A DNA stretch of 64,000 bases. It comes from AC-51 sp963749895. GTDB lineage: Bacteria; Actinomycetota; UBA4738; HRBIN12. The position numbers and the translations under genes were made by a program. The stretch is taken from assembly GCA_963749895.1 (NCBI GenBank), contig CAVVOG010000003.1, positions 310,001-374,000 on the forward strand, given 5' to 3'. Numbering within the stretch: the stretch's first letter is position 1; every line of letters begins with the position of its first letter. Below are positions 49,257-58,628 of the stretch, in pieces. Below the pieces are notes generated by a model. It did not search any database, was not told where the DNA came from, and worked only from the letters and a program-made list of their open reading frames with translations.

Positions 49257-50383
49257 GCCGGTTCTGCGAGCGATGCCAGCGTCTCGTCGACGCGCGCGAG
49301 GCCCTTCAGCGTGTGCTCGATGTCGTAGCCGAACCCGAACCGGATCCCTCGCTTGACGCCGAACATCTCGCCCGGGACGAGCAGGACGCTCTGCTCGGCC
49401 CGGATCCGCTCGACGAGCTCACGTGACTTGATCGGCAGGTCCGTGCGCGCGTACGCGATCGCCCCCGCGACCGGACGCACGTACTCGAGCTCCGGGTGCG
49501 TGTAGATCCACTCCTCCAGCCGGGGCAGGTTCGCGCGGATGATCGCGCGGGTCCGAGCAAGGATGTTCTCGCGCACGTCGGGGCGCATCGCGAACGCCGC
49601 GAGCCGGTCGTTCACCATCCCCGGGGTGAGCGTCGTGTAGTCGTGGCGCTGCCAGATCTTCTCGATCACGTCGGGAGGTGCCACGGCCCACCCGATCCGC
49701 AGACCGGGCATCGCGAACGCCTTGGACAAGCCGCTGGTGACGACGACCTTGTCGTATCGGCCCCAGAACGTCGGGGTCGTGACGTCGGTGTCGACCTCGG
49801 CCCCCCGGTAGATCTCGTCGGCCACGATCCACGCGTCACGGTGGGCCGCGACCTCGATCACGGCCTCCATCTCCGCCTCGGTCAGGACGGCTCCCGTCGG
49901 GTTGTTCGGGTTGCAGACCATCACGACCTCGGTCTTCGGACCGACAGCCTTCTCGAGCTCCTCGAGGTCGAGCGCCCAGCGACCCTCGCGGAGCTTCAGC
50001 CGGAACGTGTCGGTCCGGTCACCGAAGAACCGGCCGACGTGACGGCCCTGGACGTAGTTGGGAAGCATGAACGCGAGACGACCTCCGCGGTCGAGCAACG
50101 ACCAGAGCGAGAGGAAGTTCGCTTCCGAACCGCCGTTCATCACCGTGACGTGTCCGGCCTCGGCTTCCGGGTACCAGGCGGCGATGTGGTCGCGGGTCTC
50201 GAACGACCCCTCCGACAGGGGGTATCCCAGGGCGGTCTGCAGGAACGTCTCCGCGTCCGCGTAGGGCCCGAGCAGGTCGCGGATCGTCATCGGGATCACG
50301 CCCGACTCGGACAGGTCGTACTCCACCTGATGCCAGTACAAGGACTGGTACCGCTCCATCTCGAACAGGTCGATGCGCGCCAT
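49253..50383 (-). CDS. Class I/II PLP aminotransferase
   Basis: 376 residues from the ATG at 50383 (GGGAGG upstream). Fold-type I aminotransferase: NGGSEANFLSLWSLLD (phosphate-side motif), VVMVCNPNNPTGAVLTEAEM (Asn), WIVADEIYRGAE (PLP Asp and Tyr), Schiff-base lysine in VVTSGLSKAFAMPGLRIGW, and the substrate-carboxylate arginine in RGIRFGFGYDIEH. The N-terminal region (MERYQSLYWHQVEYDLSESGV) marks a subgroup close to capreomycidine synthase-like and aspartate-type enzymes. Substrate unknown. tag is translationally coupled to its end. Confidence 0.88.
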   Translation of the reverse strand: MARIDLFEMERYQSLYWHQVEYDLSESGVIPMTIRDLLGPYADAETFLQTALGYPLSEGSFETRDHIAAWYPEAEAGHVTVMNGGSEANFLSLWSLLDRGGRLAFMLPNYVQGRHVGRFFGDRTDTFRLKLREGRWALDLEELEKAVGPKTEVVMVCNPNNPTGAVLTEAEMEAVIEVAAHRDAWIVADEIYRGAEVDTDVTTPTFWGRYDKVVVTSGLSKAFAMPGLRIGWAVAPPDVIEKIWQRHDYTTLTPGMVNDRLAAFAMRPDVRENILARTRAIIRANLPRLEEWIYTHPELEYVRPVAGAIAYARTDLPIKSRELVERIRAEQSVLLVPGEMFGVKRGIRFGFGYDIEHTLKGLARVDETLASLAEPA

Positions 50384-50467
50384 CGCTGCCTCCCGTCGGC
50401 CGTGCGTCACGCCGACGCTATCACCGCCCGCTTGACCGGGGGGAGCCCGTCGGGCGAGGCTGAGGCC

Positions 50468-51412
50468 ATGGCGAGCGTGCGGATCCTCCGGCGCGACGAC
50501 GTGGTGGCGGCCCTCCCGATGGACGCGTGCATCGAGGCGGTCGCGGCCGCCTTCGCGGCCTATTCAGACGGACGCGCCGAGCTTCCCGCCGTGGTCCACC
50601 TCGATGTGCCGGAGGCGCGGGGGGAGATCCACGTGAAGGCCGGGCACCTCCATGGGAGCCCGGCCTACGCGGTGAAGGTCGCCTCCGGGTTCTACGGTGT
50701 CGAACCCGCGGCGATCGACGGCCTCGTGCTCGTGTTCGATGCCACGAACGGCGCCCCGCTCGCATTCCTGCTCGATGGCGGGTTCGTCACGGACCAGCGC
50801 ACCGGGGCGGCAGGAGGCGTCGCTGCCCGGCTCCTCGCACCGGAGCGGGTCAGCACGGTCGCCGTGATCGGGACCGGGATCCAGGCGCGCAAGCAGGTGG
50901 AGGCTCTGAGGGTCGTGCGCCCGGGCTTCTCCGACGTACGCGTGTGGGGTCGCCGCCCGGCGAAGGCCGCGCTCGTCGCGGCCGATCTGGGCGGCGTGGT
51001 CGCCGACTCGGTCGCTGACGCCTGTCGTGGCGCCGACGTGATCGTCACCTGCACCGCATCGCGGGAGCCTCTGGTCCTGTCCGAGCACGTGGGAGCCGGC
51101 GTTCACATCACGGCGGTGGGGTCCGACGGGGTGGGCAAGCACGAGGTCGATCCGGAGTTGCTCCGGCGCGCCGACGTGCTCGCCGTCGACTCGCTGGAGC
51201 AATGTCGTGTGTTGGGCGAGCTCCAGCACGCGCCCGAGGAGGCCGGGCGCGCGGTCGAGCTGGGTGACGTGCTCGGGGGGAAAGCCGCGGGGCGGGGCGA
51301 TCCGGGACAGCTCACCGTGGCGGACCTCACCGGCGTGGGGGTCCAGGACGTGGCGGCGTCAGCCGCGGTCCTCGCCAACGCCGGGGACCGTGGCGACCTG
51401 ATCGAGTTGTAG
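50468..51412 (+). CDS. Ornithine cyclodeaminase/mu-crystallin family protein
   Basis: 314 residues from the ATG at 50468. NAD(P)-dependent family that includes ornithine cyclodeaminase, alanine dehydrogenase and ketimine reductases. Visible: MDACIEAVAAAFAAYSDGRAELP, IHVKAGHL (substrate Arg/Lys side; the usual Lys is present), DQRTGAAGGVAARLLAPERV, Rossmann GTGIQARKQVEALRVV, TCTASREPLVLSEHV, HITAVGSDGVGKHEVDP and the Asp in VLAVDSLEQCR. Typical length. Ornithine as substrate is possible, given rocD elsewhere in the window, but not provable. It is divergent from the aminotransferase gene. Confidence 0.88.
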   Translation: MASVRILRRDDVVAALPMDACIEAVAAAFAAYSDGRAELPAVVHLDVPEARGEIHVKAGHLHGSPAYAVKVASGFYGVEPAAIDGLVLVFDATNGAPLAFLLDGGFVTDQRTGAAGGVAARLLAPERVSTVAVIGTGIQARKQVEALRVVRPGFSDVRVWGRRPAKAALVAADLGGVVADSVADACRGADVIVTCTASREPLVLSEHVGAGVHITAVGSDGVGKHEVDPELLRRADVLAVDSLEQCRVLGELQHAPEEAGRAVELGDVLGGKAAGRGDPGQLTVADLTGVGVQDVAASAAVLANAGDRGDLIEL

Positions 51413-51422
51413 CGCCCGCGCG

Positions 51423-52397
51423 ATGACGACCGACCCTCGCGGCTTCGATGCTCTGGGCGAGACCGGCAGGGCACGGCGGCTCCGTCCGCTCGCGCTCGGG
51501 GCGTTGGAGGCATGGGACCTCGACGTCGATCGGGTCCGACTGGTCACGAACGGCTACAACGCCGTGTTCCGTGTGGAGGCCGCCACGGGCCCGTACGCCC
51601 TGCGGGTGAGCCTGCCGCTCCGCAGCGACGCTGAGTTGCGGGCGGAGCTCGAATGGCTGGACGCCCTCGACGAGGCAGCCGCGGTCTCGGTCCCGACGCC
51701 GGTCCCGACGACGGCGGGGGGGCTGTGGTCCGTGGCATCGGCGAACGGGGTGCCCCAGGCTCGTCGCTGTGTCCTGTTCTCGTGGGTCCCGGGACGCAAC
51801 CTGCGCCCTGACGACGGCGACGCCGCGTTCGCTCGGTTCGGTACGGCGGTCGCCGCGCTGCACGAGCATGCGTCGCGGTGGCGACGTCCCCGTGGCCTCC
51901 TGCGGATCCGGTCACCCTTCCCGCACCCCGAGGAGCCCCCGGTCCTGTTCGACGAGCCGCTCGCCCCACGGACCCGCGCCACGTACGAACGCGCTCTCAC
52001 CGCCGTCGAGGACGCGCTGGCCCGGGTCGTCGACGATCGTCCGATCGTGGTCCACCACGACCTGCACCCCGACAACGTCCGGATCGTGGGCCGTCGGCTG
52101 TGGGTCCTCGACTTCGACGACTGCGCGATCTCGACCCCGGCTGAGGATCTCGGCACGAGCGCGTTCCAGATGCGGATGCGTGGCTGTGGGGCGGCGCGAC
52201 TCCGGGCGTTCCGCCACGGGTACGAGACCGTCCGTCCGTGGCCCGATGACGACCTGGTCGCGGCGTTCACCGCAGGCGCGGCGCTCGCCCTCGCGAACGG
52301 CGTCTACCAGGACTTCGATCTGGACTACCGGCGCGAGGCCGCCCGGTACGCCGCTCGGTGGGCTCGGATCGCCGCAGAGGCGCTGCGCCAGACCTGA
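51423..52397 (+). CDS. Aminoglycoside-phosphotransferase-fold kinase (APH family)
   Basis: 324 residues, 10 bases after the cyclodeaminase-family gene on the same strand. APH/choline-kinase fold: NGYNAVFRVEA and YALRVSL (nucleotide and Lys region), catalytic loop VHHDLHPDNVRI (Asp) and metal Asp in LWVLDFDDCAIS, in the same order as fructosamine and homoserine kinases. The C-terminal helical part (ALANGVYQDFDLDYRREAARY) is typical of the homoserine kinase II-like subgroup. Substrate unknown; a metabolite kinase is more likely than antibiotic resistance. Confidence 0.85.
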   Translation: MTTDPRGFDALGETGRARRLRPLALGALEAWDLDVDRVRLVTNGYNAVFRVEAATGPYALRVSLPLRSDAELRAELEWLDALDEAAAVSVPTPVPTTAGGLWSVASANGVPQARRCVLFSWVPGRNLRPDDGDAAFARFGTAVAALHEHASRWRRPRGLLRIRSPFPHPEEPPVLFDEPLAPRTRATYERALTAVEDALARVVDDRPIVVHHDLHPDNVRIVGRRLWVLDFDDCAISTPAEDLGTSAFQMRMRGCGAARLRAFRHGYETVRPWPDDDLVAAFTAGAALALANGVYQDFDLDYRREAARYAARWARIAAEALRQT

Positions 52398-52446
52398 GGG
52401 TTGTGCGCACGCTGATCAGGCCCAGTCCTGGGACGCGGCACGTCGA

Positions 52447-53211
52447 TCAACCCGACAGGCGTCGGACCAATTCGTCGTGCAGCACGCCGTTCGTGGTGAG
52501 CACCGAGCCCTCGTGCACGACCGGGTCGCCCTCGAACGTCGTCATCCGACCGCCCGCCTCCTCGACGATGACCTTGAGAGCCGCCCAGTCCCAGATGTTG
52601 AGCGACGGCTCGAAGGCCACCTCCGCGGCGCCGCGGGCCACGAGTAGGTGCGCCCAGAAGTCCCCGGGACCGCGCTCGCGCCAGGCATCGTCGATCAAGG
52701 CGAGGGTCGCGTCGCGCTGCGACCCTCGAAGCAGGTCGGCGGTCTGAGCGTGCAGGACCTGCGCGTCGGCGATCGTCGCCACGTCGCTCACGCGGATCGG
52801 CCGATCGTTGCAGGTGGCACCTCGGCCACGGACCGCCGCGTATCGCTCGTGCAGCGCCGGTGCGTCGACGACCCCCAGCACGACCTCGCCGTCCACGAGG
52901 AGTCCCAGCAGCACCGCCCAGATCGGGATCCCGCGCGCGAAGTTCGCGGTCGCATCGATCGGGTCGAGGATCCACACGCGACCGTCCAGCTCTGACGAGC
53001 CTCCCTCTTCCTCACCGAGGATCCGGTCCTCGGGGAAGGCGACGGCGAGCTGCTCGCGGACCATGCGCTCGATCGCGAGATCGGCCTGCGTGACGAGCGA
53101 CAGATCGGCCTTGCGGCGCACCTCGAGCCCCTCGCCCAGGAACAGCCCCAGCCCGATCTCGGCCGCGCGATCGACGACGCCGTGCGCCCACGAGAGCTCG
53201 TGCTCGAACAC
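52447..53211 (-). CDS. hisN: Inositol-monophosphatase family phosphatase, HisN-like
   Basis: 254 residues from the GTG at 53211, fixed by a leaderless -10 box; the longer frame from 53274 would start inside the divergent tig region. Mg2+-dependent phosphatase fold: DLSLVTQADLAIERM, GEEEGG (first metal motif), WILDPIDATANFARGIPIWAVLLGL (second, with A for the usual G in DPIDGT) and NIWDWAALKVIVEEAGG (third). RGIPIW and the DFWAHLLVARGAAEVAFEP block fit the actinobacterial histidinol-phosphatase HisN better than inositol monophosphatase, but other his genes are absent here, so the role is probable rather than sure. Confidence 0.85.
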   Translation of the reverse strand: MFEHELSWAHGVVDRAAEIGLGLFLGEGLEVRRKADLSLVTQADLAIERMVREQLAVAFPEDRILGEEEGGSSELDGRVWILDPIDATANFARGIPIWAVLLGLLVDGEVVLGVVDAPALHERYAAVRGRGATCNDRPIRVSDVATIADAQVLHAQTADLLRGSQRDATLALIDDAWRERGPGDFWAHLLVARGAAEVAFEPSLNIWDWAALKVIVEEAGGRMTTFEGDPVVHEGSVLTTNGVLHDELVRRLSG

Positions 53212-53218
53212 CGGCGGA

Positions 53219-53224
53219 AGCCTA
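53219..53224 (-). promoter_or_regulatory. -10 box (TAGGCT) of a leaderless promoter for the HisN-like gene
   Basis: On the minus strand TAGGCT ends 7 nt before the GTG at 53211. The tig -10 box is 36 bp away on the other strand. Confidence 0.58.
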
Positions 53225-53259
53225 CCCGTGCACCGACGGTCGCACCTTCGCTTTCCGGG

Positions 53260-53265
53260 TAGCCT
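53260..53265 (+). promoter_or_regulatory. -10 box (TAGCCT) of the tig promoter
   Basis: TAGCCT ends 11 nt before the ATG at 53277, giving a leader of only 4-5 nt and no ribosome site. Confidence 0.5.
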
Positions 53266-53276
53266 TGACCTCACGC

Positions 53277-54659
53277 ATGCAGACGACCGTTGAACGCACC
53301 CATGAACACACCGTCAAGCTCACGATCGAGGTCCCGGTCGACGAGTTCGAGAGCGATCTGGACCAGACCTATCGGGCGATCGCTCGCGAGGTGAAGATCC
53401 CCGGGTTCCGCCCCGGGAAGGCTCCGAAACCGATCATCGACGCGCAGGTCGGGCGCGACGTCGTCCTGGAGGAGTACGTCAACTCCACCGTGCCCTCGTA
53501 CTTCCGCACGGCCGTCTCCGACGAGGACCTCGCCCCGATCGGGAACCCCGACGTCGACGTCGAACAGCTCGAGCCGGGCAAGCCCTTCATCTTCACGGCG
53601 ACCGTCGAGGTCCGTCCGCGCCTGGAGCTGACCGAGGCCGACTACAAGGGAGTGAAGGTCGAGCGACCGCCCACGGAGGTCTCCGACGAGGAGGTCGAGA
53701 CGTGGGTCGAACGGCTGCGTCGGCAGTTTGGCGAACTCGAGCCGGTCGAGCGTCCGGTGCAGGACGAGGACTTCGTCACCACGACGATCACGGTGAGCCG
53801 CGACGGCGAGCCGGTGGAGGAGCTCGGGCGAGAGGACTACCTGTACCACGTCGGCTCAGCCGAGCTCGGCGAGGCCCTCGACGCGCAGCTCGCGGGGAAG
53901 AAGCCCGGCGAGATCGTCGAGTTCACCGACACGATCCCGGAGCGTCTCGGCGAGGAGCTCGGCGGCGGATCCGAGGCGTCTTTCCGCGCCCTGGTGAAGG
54001 ACGTCAAACAGCTGAAGCTCCCCGAGGCCGACGACGACTTCGCGACGACCGCCTCCGAGTTCGACACGATGGACCAGCTCCGTGACGACCTGCGCGAGAA
54101 GATCCGCGAGGCCAAGGAGCGCGAGATCCAGGGGGTCGTGCGCGATCGCGCGCTGCAGGCGATGGTGGATACCGTCGAGATCGACCTCCCCGAGTCGTTG
54201 ATCGCGGACGAGACGACCCACCGGATCCACCACGCGGAGGAGCGGGCCGGACGGTACGGCCTGTCGCTCGACCAGATGCTCGAGCTGCAGGGTTGGGACC
54301 GCGACCGGCTCGCCGAGGACTCCCGCGATCACGCGGAGCGCGCGATCAAGGCCGACCTGGTCCTCGAGGGCATCGCACGTGCCGAGCAGCTCGAGGTGAC
54401 GGCGGACGAGATCGGCGCCGAGATCACCTCGCTCGCGCAGGCCTACGGGCGCGACGCGAAGGAGATGGCGACCCAGCTCGATCGCTCCGGTCAGATCGTG
54501 ACCCTGGCTGGGGATATCATCCGAACGAAGGCCCTCGACATCTTGGTCGAGCACGCCGAGATCACCGACGAGGCCCCCGGCGCCGCCACGGCGGACGACG
54601 AGGCCACCGCCGAACCTGCCGAACCCACCGAACCTGCCGAAGAGGAGACCGACGCATGA
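53277..54659 (+). CDS. tig: Trigger factor, ribosome-associated chaperone and peptidyl-prolyl isomerase
   Basis: 460 residues from the ATG at 53277; a TTG at 53265 overlaps the -10 box and is rejected. The N-terminal ribosome-binding domain contains the signature GFRPGKAPKPII (usually GFRxGKxP) near residue 44. The FKBP-type PPIase domain is at about 150-240 (EDFVTTTITVSRDGEP, LGEALDAQLAGKKPGE), and the C-terminal helical arms run to about 430. A 30-residue acidic tail has repeats of EPAEPT. The stop overlaps the clpP start (ATGA), as in many actinobacterial tig-clp operons. Confidence 0.96.
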   Translation: MQTTVERTHEHTVKLTIEVPVDEFESDLDQTYRAIAREVKIPGFRPGKAPKPIIDAQVGRDVVLEEYVNSTVPSYFRTAVSDEDLAPIGNPDVDVEQLEPGKPFIFTATVEVRPRLELTEADYKGVKVERPPTEVSDEEVETWVERLRRQFGELEPVERPVQDEDFVTTTITVSRDGEPVEELGREDYLYHVGSAELGEALDAQLAGKKPGEIVEFTDTIPERLGEELGGGSEASFRALVKDVKQLKLPEADDDFATTASEFDTMDQLRDDLREKIREAKEREIQGVVRDRALQAMVDTVEIDLPESLIADETTHRIHHAEERAGRYGLSLDQMLELQGWDRDRLAEDSRDHAERAIKADLVLEGIARAEQLEVTADEIGAEITSLAQAYGRDAKEMATQLDRSGQIVTLAGDIIRTKALDILVEHAEITDEAPGAATADDEATAEPAEPTEPAEEETDA

Positions 54660-55297
54660 TCGAGCCCGTCAAGAACTACCTCGTGCCCGTCGTGGTCGAG
54701 CAGACCAGCCGCGGCGAGCGGTCGTTCGATATCTACTCGCGGCTGCTGAAGGACCGGATCGTGTTCCTGGGCACGCCGATCGACGACGCCGTCGGGAACC
54801 TCATCATGGCCCAGCTGCTCCACCTGGAATCCGAGGACCCGGACAAGGACATCAACCTGTACATCAACTCGCCGGGCGGCGACGTGTCGGCGCTCCTCGC
54901 GATCTACGACACGATGCAGTACATCAAGCCCGACGTGTCGACCCTCGTGATGGGGCTGGCGGCATCCGCCGCCGCGGTGCTCCTGCTCGCCGGTGCCCCA
55001 GGCAAGCGCTACGCGCTCCCGAACGCCCGCGTCCTGCTCCACCAGCCGCACGGTGGCGCCCAGGGGCAGGCCGTCGACATCGAGATCCAGGCCCGTGAGA
55101 TCGTGCGCCTGCGCGAGCTGCTCGACGGCATCATCGCCAAGCACACGGGTCAGACGCTCCAGAAGGTCGGCAAGGACACCGACCGCGACTTCATCCTCAC
55201 CGCCGACGAGGCGAAGGAGTACGGGGTCGTCGACGAGATCATCGCCGGCCGGGGGATCACGCCGGAGGTAGCTGCACCGAGCCCGAACGGGGCGTAG
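54656..55297 (+). CDS. clpP: ATP-dependent Clp protease proteolytic subunit
   Basis: 213 residues; the ATG at 54656 overlaps the tig stop. Ser-His-Asp triad: S104 in MGLAASAAAVLLLAG, H129 in VLLHQPHGGAQGQ and D178 in TDRDFILTADEAKEYGVVD. The oxyanion glycines INSPGGDV are in place. The nucleophile motif lacks the usual Met (SMA/SMG becomes SAA). Only one clpP is in this cluster, whereas most Actinobacteria have clpP1-clpP2 in tandem; a second may lie elsewhere. It forms the 14-mer degradation chamber with ClpX. Confidence 0.96.
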   Translation: MIEPVKNYLVPVVVEQTSRGERSFDIYSRLLKDRIVFLGTPIDDAVGNLIMAQLLHLESEDPDKDINLYINSPGGDVSALLAIYDTMQYIKPDVSTLVMGLAASAAAVLLLAGAPGKRYALPNARVLLHQPHGGAQGQAVDIEIQAREIVRLRELLDGIIAKHTGQTLQKVGKDTDRDFILTADEAKEYGVVDEIIAGRGITPEVAAPSPNGA

Positions 55298-55308
55298 TAT
55301 CCGGCGCG

Positions 55309-55335
55309 CGACCGGGTCACCGAACGACCCGGTCG
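55309..55335. terminator. Hairpin in the clpP-clpX gap
   Basis: The perfect 10-bp arms CGACCGGGTC (55309-55318) and GACCCGGTCG (55326-55335) with a 7-base loop lie 12 bases after clpP. There is no T-run. It may attenuate transcription into clpX or protect the upstream mRNA end. Confidence 0.5.
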
Positions 55336-55365
55336 TCGCCTGGGAAGAGGAAGGACCGTACGCGG

Positions 55366-56640
<1,275 letters not shown>

Positions 56641-56727
56641 TTGCGAGGGAACCCTTCCTGCGGTTCCATCCGTCCGAGTTCGGCACGTACCCTTCGACCC
56701 CGGATCACGGACAGGAAGGATCACGCC

Positions 56728-57516
56728 ATGCGACGCGCCCGCTTCGTGCTGACCCCGATCGTGCTGCTCCTCCTCGCGAGCTGCGCCGACGATGACGGTT
56801 CGGGGGGGTCGGCGGGCGGCGGTGACTTGGAGGGCGTCACCTGGATCCTCGATGAGGCGTCCGTCGCCGGGTTCTCCGCGGACGCACCCGACGAGGCGCG
56901 AGCCACGATCCGGTTCGAGGACGGGCAGGTCGGCGGCACGGCGTTCTGCAACCAGTACGGGGGCTCCTACGAGGCCGGGGACGACGGCAGCCTGTCGATC
57001 GAGCTCGGGGCCATGACGGAGATGGCGTGCGACGAGCCGATCGGCGCGATGGAGAGCCTCTACGTCGAGGCGCTGGGTCAGGTGACCGGGTTCGCGGTCG
57101 ACGGCGACACGCTCGAGCTGACGCGCGGTGATGGGGATCCGTTGACCTTCGCCGCCGAGCAGCCGCTGCCGTTGGAGGGCACGGCATGGCGGCTCGACGG
57201 CATCAGGACGGGGGCCGACGCGGTCTCGTCGACCCTGGCCGGCACCGAGGTCACGGCCACGTTCGGGGACGACGGCACGTTGTCCGGGAGCGGCGGCTGC
57301 AACACGTACAACACGACGTACGCGGTCGACGGCGAGGGGCTCACGGTCGACGGGGGGATCATGTCGACCATGATGGCCTGCGAACAGGACGTGATGGACC
57401 AAGAGGCCGCGTTCTTGGCTGCTTTCGCGGAGACGTCTACGTACGAGATCCAGGGATCCACCTTGACCCTCAGCGATGCGGACGGCGGGTTCCTGCTGTC
57501 GTTCGTCGGCGAGTAG
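56728..57516 (+). CDS. Lipoprotein with two META domains
   Basis: 262 residues from the ATG at 56728 (AGGAAGGA upstream). Type II signal peptide with lipobox LLAS-C, then a Gly/Ser/Asp linker. Two META (DUF306, HslJ-like) domains follow (about residues 35-140 and 150-258), each with the family core: GVTWILDEASV...GTAFCNQYGGSYEA and GTAWRLDGI...GSGGCNTYNTTYA, and a conserved Met-Ala-Cys (MTEMACDEP; MSTMMACEQ). Each therefore has a Cys pair. HslJ-type proteins are linked to stress or antibiotic tolerance; function here unknown. Confidence 0.9.
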   Translation: MRRARFVLTPIVLLLLASCADDDGSGGSAGGGDLEGVTWILDEASVAGFSADAPDEARATIRFEDGQVGGTAFCNQYGGSYEAGDDGSLSIELGAMTEMACDEPIGAMESLYVEALGQVTGFAVDGDTLELTRGDGDPLTFAAEQPLPLEGTAWRLDGIRTGADAVSSTLAGTEVTATFGDDGTLSGSGGCNTYNTTYAVDGEGLTVDGGIMSTMMACEQDVMDQEAAFLAAFAETSTYEIQGSTLTLSDADGGFLLSFVGE

Positions 57517-57529
57517 ACGGAGACCCGAG

Positions 57530-58516
57530 ATGCCGCAGATCCTCACGTCAGACCTGGACCGGATGCGCTCGGCGCTGCTGTTCGACGGCCCCGAGCGCGG
57601 CCGCAAGCTGAGCCGGTTCTGGACGCTCCTGGCCCTCGCGGCGGTGATCGCCTCGGCCGGGGTCGTCGCCGACTCCACCGCGACGGTGATCGGCGCGATG
57701 ATCGTGGCACCGTTGATGACGCCGATCCTCGGCACCGCCTTCTCCACGGTCACGGGGGACCGGGCGAACACCGCGCGGTCGGCGGCGCTCGTGGCCGGGG
57801 GTGCGCTCGCGGTCGTGGCCATCGGCTGGTTGATCGGGGTCTTCTCGAGCGTGCCGGCCGTGGCGGCGACGAGCTCCCAGGTTGCCGGACGCGTCCAGCC
57901 ACGCCTGATCGATCTGCTGGCAGCCCTGGCGACCGGTGCCGTGGGGGCGTTCGCCCTCGTGCGCGACGATGTGAGCGACACGTTGCCCGGCGTCGCGATC
58001 GCGATCTCGCTCGTGCCCCCGCTCGCGGTGGTCGGCCTCACGCTCGAAGCTGGGGCGTACGGCGAGGCCGGTGGGGCGTTGCTGCTGTTCGTGACGAACG
58101 TGACCGCGATCATCCTGACCGGGCTGATCGTGATGTTCGCCTACGGCGCGCATACCGTCGCGATGTCACAGAGCGGCGTGGTCGTCCAGCACCGGAAGCG
58201 GGCGCTGCTCGCTGCGGGCGTGACGCTCGTCGTCGCGGTGCCCCTCGGCGTGAACTCGCTCCTGATCGGTCGTGCGTCCCTCTCGCACTACCGCGTCAAC
58301 GACGTCGCGACCGCCTGGGCCACTGCGGACGGCTGGGAGATCGTCACCGTGGAGTCGATCCCCGGGTCGCTCGTCGCCGTGCGTGCCGTCGGTCCGGAGC
58401 CGCCGCCCGACCCCGCAGAGCTCCGTCGCATGCTCGACGACGAGGGTCTGAACGGGATGGACGTGCGGCTCGAGTTGATCCCCGAGACCGAGATCGACAT
58501 GCCCGGCGACGGATAG
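57530..58516 (+). CDS. DUF389 family membrane protein
   Basis: 328 residues from the ATG at 57530, 13 bases after the META gene, with GGAG upstream. Conserved membrane core of DUF389: SRFWTLLALAAVIASAGVVADSTATVIGAMIVAPLMTPI, ALATGAVGAFALVRDDVSDTLPGVAIAISLVPPLAVVGL and FVTNVTAIILTGLIVMFAYG; about eight helices. A soluble C-terminal part (about 255-328) follows. Function in this family is not established. Possibly co-transcribed with the lipoprotein. Confidence 0.88.
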   Translation: MPQILTSDLDRMRSALLFDGPERGRKLSRFWTLLALAAVIASAGVVADSTATVIGAMIVAPLMTPILGTAFSTVTGDRANTARSAALVAGGALAVVAIGWLIGVFSSVPAVAATSSQVAGRVQPRLIDLLAALATGAVGAFALVRDDVSDTLPGVAIAISLVPPLAVVGLTLEAGAYGEAGGALLLFVTNVTAIILTGLIVMFAYGAHTVAMSQSGVVVQHRKRALLAAGVTLVVAVPLGVNSLLIGRASLSHYRVNDVATAWATADGWEIVTVESIPGSLVAVRAVGPEPPPDPAELRRMLDDEGLNGMDVRLELIPETEIDMPGDG

Positions 58517-58586
58517 CACACCCGCGTGCGTCGTCTCCGTCGTGCCTGGCACGTGGAGCGGGGACACCGTATCGCGCGTCGCCGGA

Positions 58587-58592
58587 TAGGGT
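58587..58592 (+). promoter_or_regulatory. -10 box (TAGGGT) of a leaderless promoter before the mini-ORF and ATPase
   Basis: TAGGGT ends 6 nt before the ATG of the 9-residue mini-ORF at 58599, which in turn overlaps the ATPase start. Confidence 0.58.
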
Positions 58593-58598
58593 GACGGG

Positions 58599-58628
58599 AT
58601 GAGCGACCCTGCGAGGACGAGATCGTGA
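58599..58628 (+). CDS. Leaderless 9-residue mini-ORF coupled to the P-type ATPase gene
   Basis: ATG at 58599 lies 6 nt after a TAGGGT -10 box, so it should be at the 5' end of the mRNA. It encodes MSDPARTRS, and its stop TGA (58626-58628) overlaps the ATPase start GTG (58625-58627) as GTGA. The sequence GAGGACGAG inside it can serve as ribosome site for the ATPase. This predicts that ribosomes entering at the leaderless ATG reinitiate at the ATPase GTG. Alternatively the ATG is unused and only the internal ribosome site matters. Confidence 0.5.
   Translation: MSDPARTRS

Noticed and set aside
51423..52397. Aminoglycoside resistance phosphotransferase
   Set aside because: The fold motifs are shared by many metabolite kinases, the C-terminal region differs from known resistance enzymes, and there is no mobile-element context.
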